A DNA stretch of 5,943 nt, taken from an uncultured Caulobacteraceae bacterium (GTDB lineage: Bacteria > Pseudomonadota > Alphaproteobacteria > Caulobacterales > Caulobacteraceae). Where the stretch lies: NCBI GenBank assembly GCA_946482375.1, contig CAMLRH010000172.1:1-5943 (forward strand), in the 5' to 3' direction. The translations under genes and the position numbers were made by a program. This document shows positions 5,921-5,943 of the stretch, piece by piece. Below the pieces are notes generated by a model, which worked only from the letters and a program-made list of their open reading frames with translations, ran no database searches and had not been told where the DNA came from. How positions within the stretch are numbered: the first letter of the stretch is position 1; every line of letters starts with the position of its first letter.

Positions 5921-5943
5921 ATCCTAGGCCGTGTGCCTAGGAT
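5921..5943. repeat. perfect palindrome after the amidase; possible terminator or intergenic repeat
   Basis: ATCCTAGGC (5921-5929) and GCCTAGGAT (5935-5943) are exact 9-bp reverse complements around the 5-nt loop CGTGT, starting 19 nt after the amidase stop. The preceding CCCCCGTC and the CCTAGG core resemble short palindromes scattered between genes in alphaproteobacteria (recalled, not searched). The window stops at the last arm base, so a following T tract or a longer element cannot be judged. Confidence 0.6.

Overview
The window is high-GC chromosomal DNA from an alphaproteobacterium. The protein flavour (MnmA with the [13 protein letters not shown] segment, the thiolase, the amidase and the small NATD1/YjdJ-like acetyltransferase) and the palindromic intergenic elements suggest Caulobacterales (Caulobacter, Phenylobacterium or Brevundimonas type). 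This placement is an inference from resemblance, because no search could be run. The DNA is densely coding, with six protein genes and no RNA gene, CRISPR array, insertion sequence or phage remnant visible.

Layout, left to right. (1) Positions 1-1094, plus strand: the 3' part of mnmA, whose true start lies left of the window. (2) A GC-rich hairpin at 1095-1119 separates it from the convergent minus-strand gene at 1123-1611, an HxlR-family winged-helix regulator with a C-terminal His/Cys cluster. (3) Positions 1662-2807, minus strand: a predicted lipoprotein, Tyr/Pro-rich in its first half and Lys/Asp/Gly-rich at its C-terminus. It lies 50 nt upstream of the regulator gene and may be cotranscribed with it. 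(4) A 117-nt divergent intergenic region at 2808-2924 holds a candidate stress-sigma (EcfG-like) promoter facing the lipoprotein and a GGTCA-type inverted/direct repeat facing the thiolase. (5) Plus strand: an acetyl-CoA C-acetyltransferase/acyltransferase (2925-4109), a 90-residue GNAT-like protein (4134-4406) and an amidase-signature hydrolase (4471-5901), all codirectional with 24- and 64-nt gaps. (6) The window ends on a perfect 9-bp-arm palindrome at 5921-5943.

The genes do not form an obvious single pathway. MnmA is housekeeping tRNA modification. The thiolase and the small acetyltransferase both handle acetyl-CoA, but a functional link is unproven. The amidase belongs to the aryl-amidase/cyclic-amide hydrolase group. 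I see no convincing undescribed multi-gene system. The observations worth a second look are the odd lipoprotein and its candidate promoter, the operator-like repeat before the thiolase, an unusual residue next to the amidase nucleophile, and the two intergenic palindromes. Very long open frames antisense or out of frame to the thiolase and mnmA are consequences of GC-rich codon use and are not annotated.
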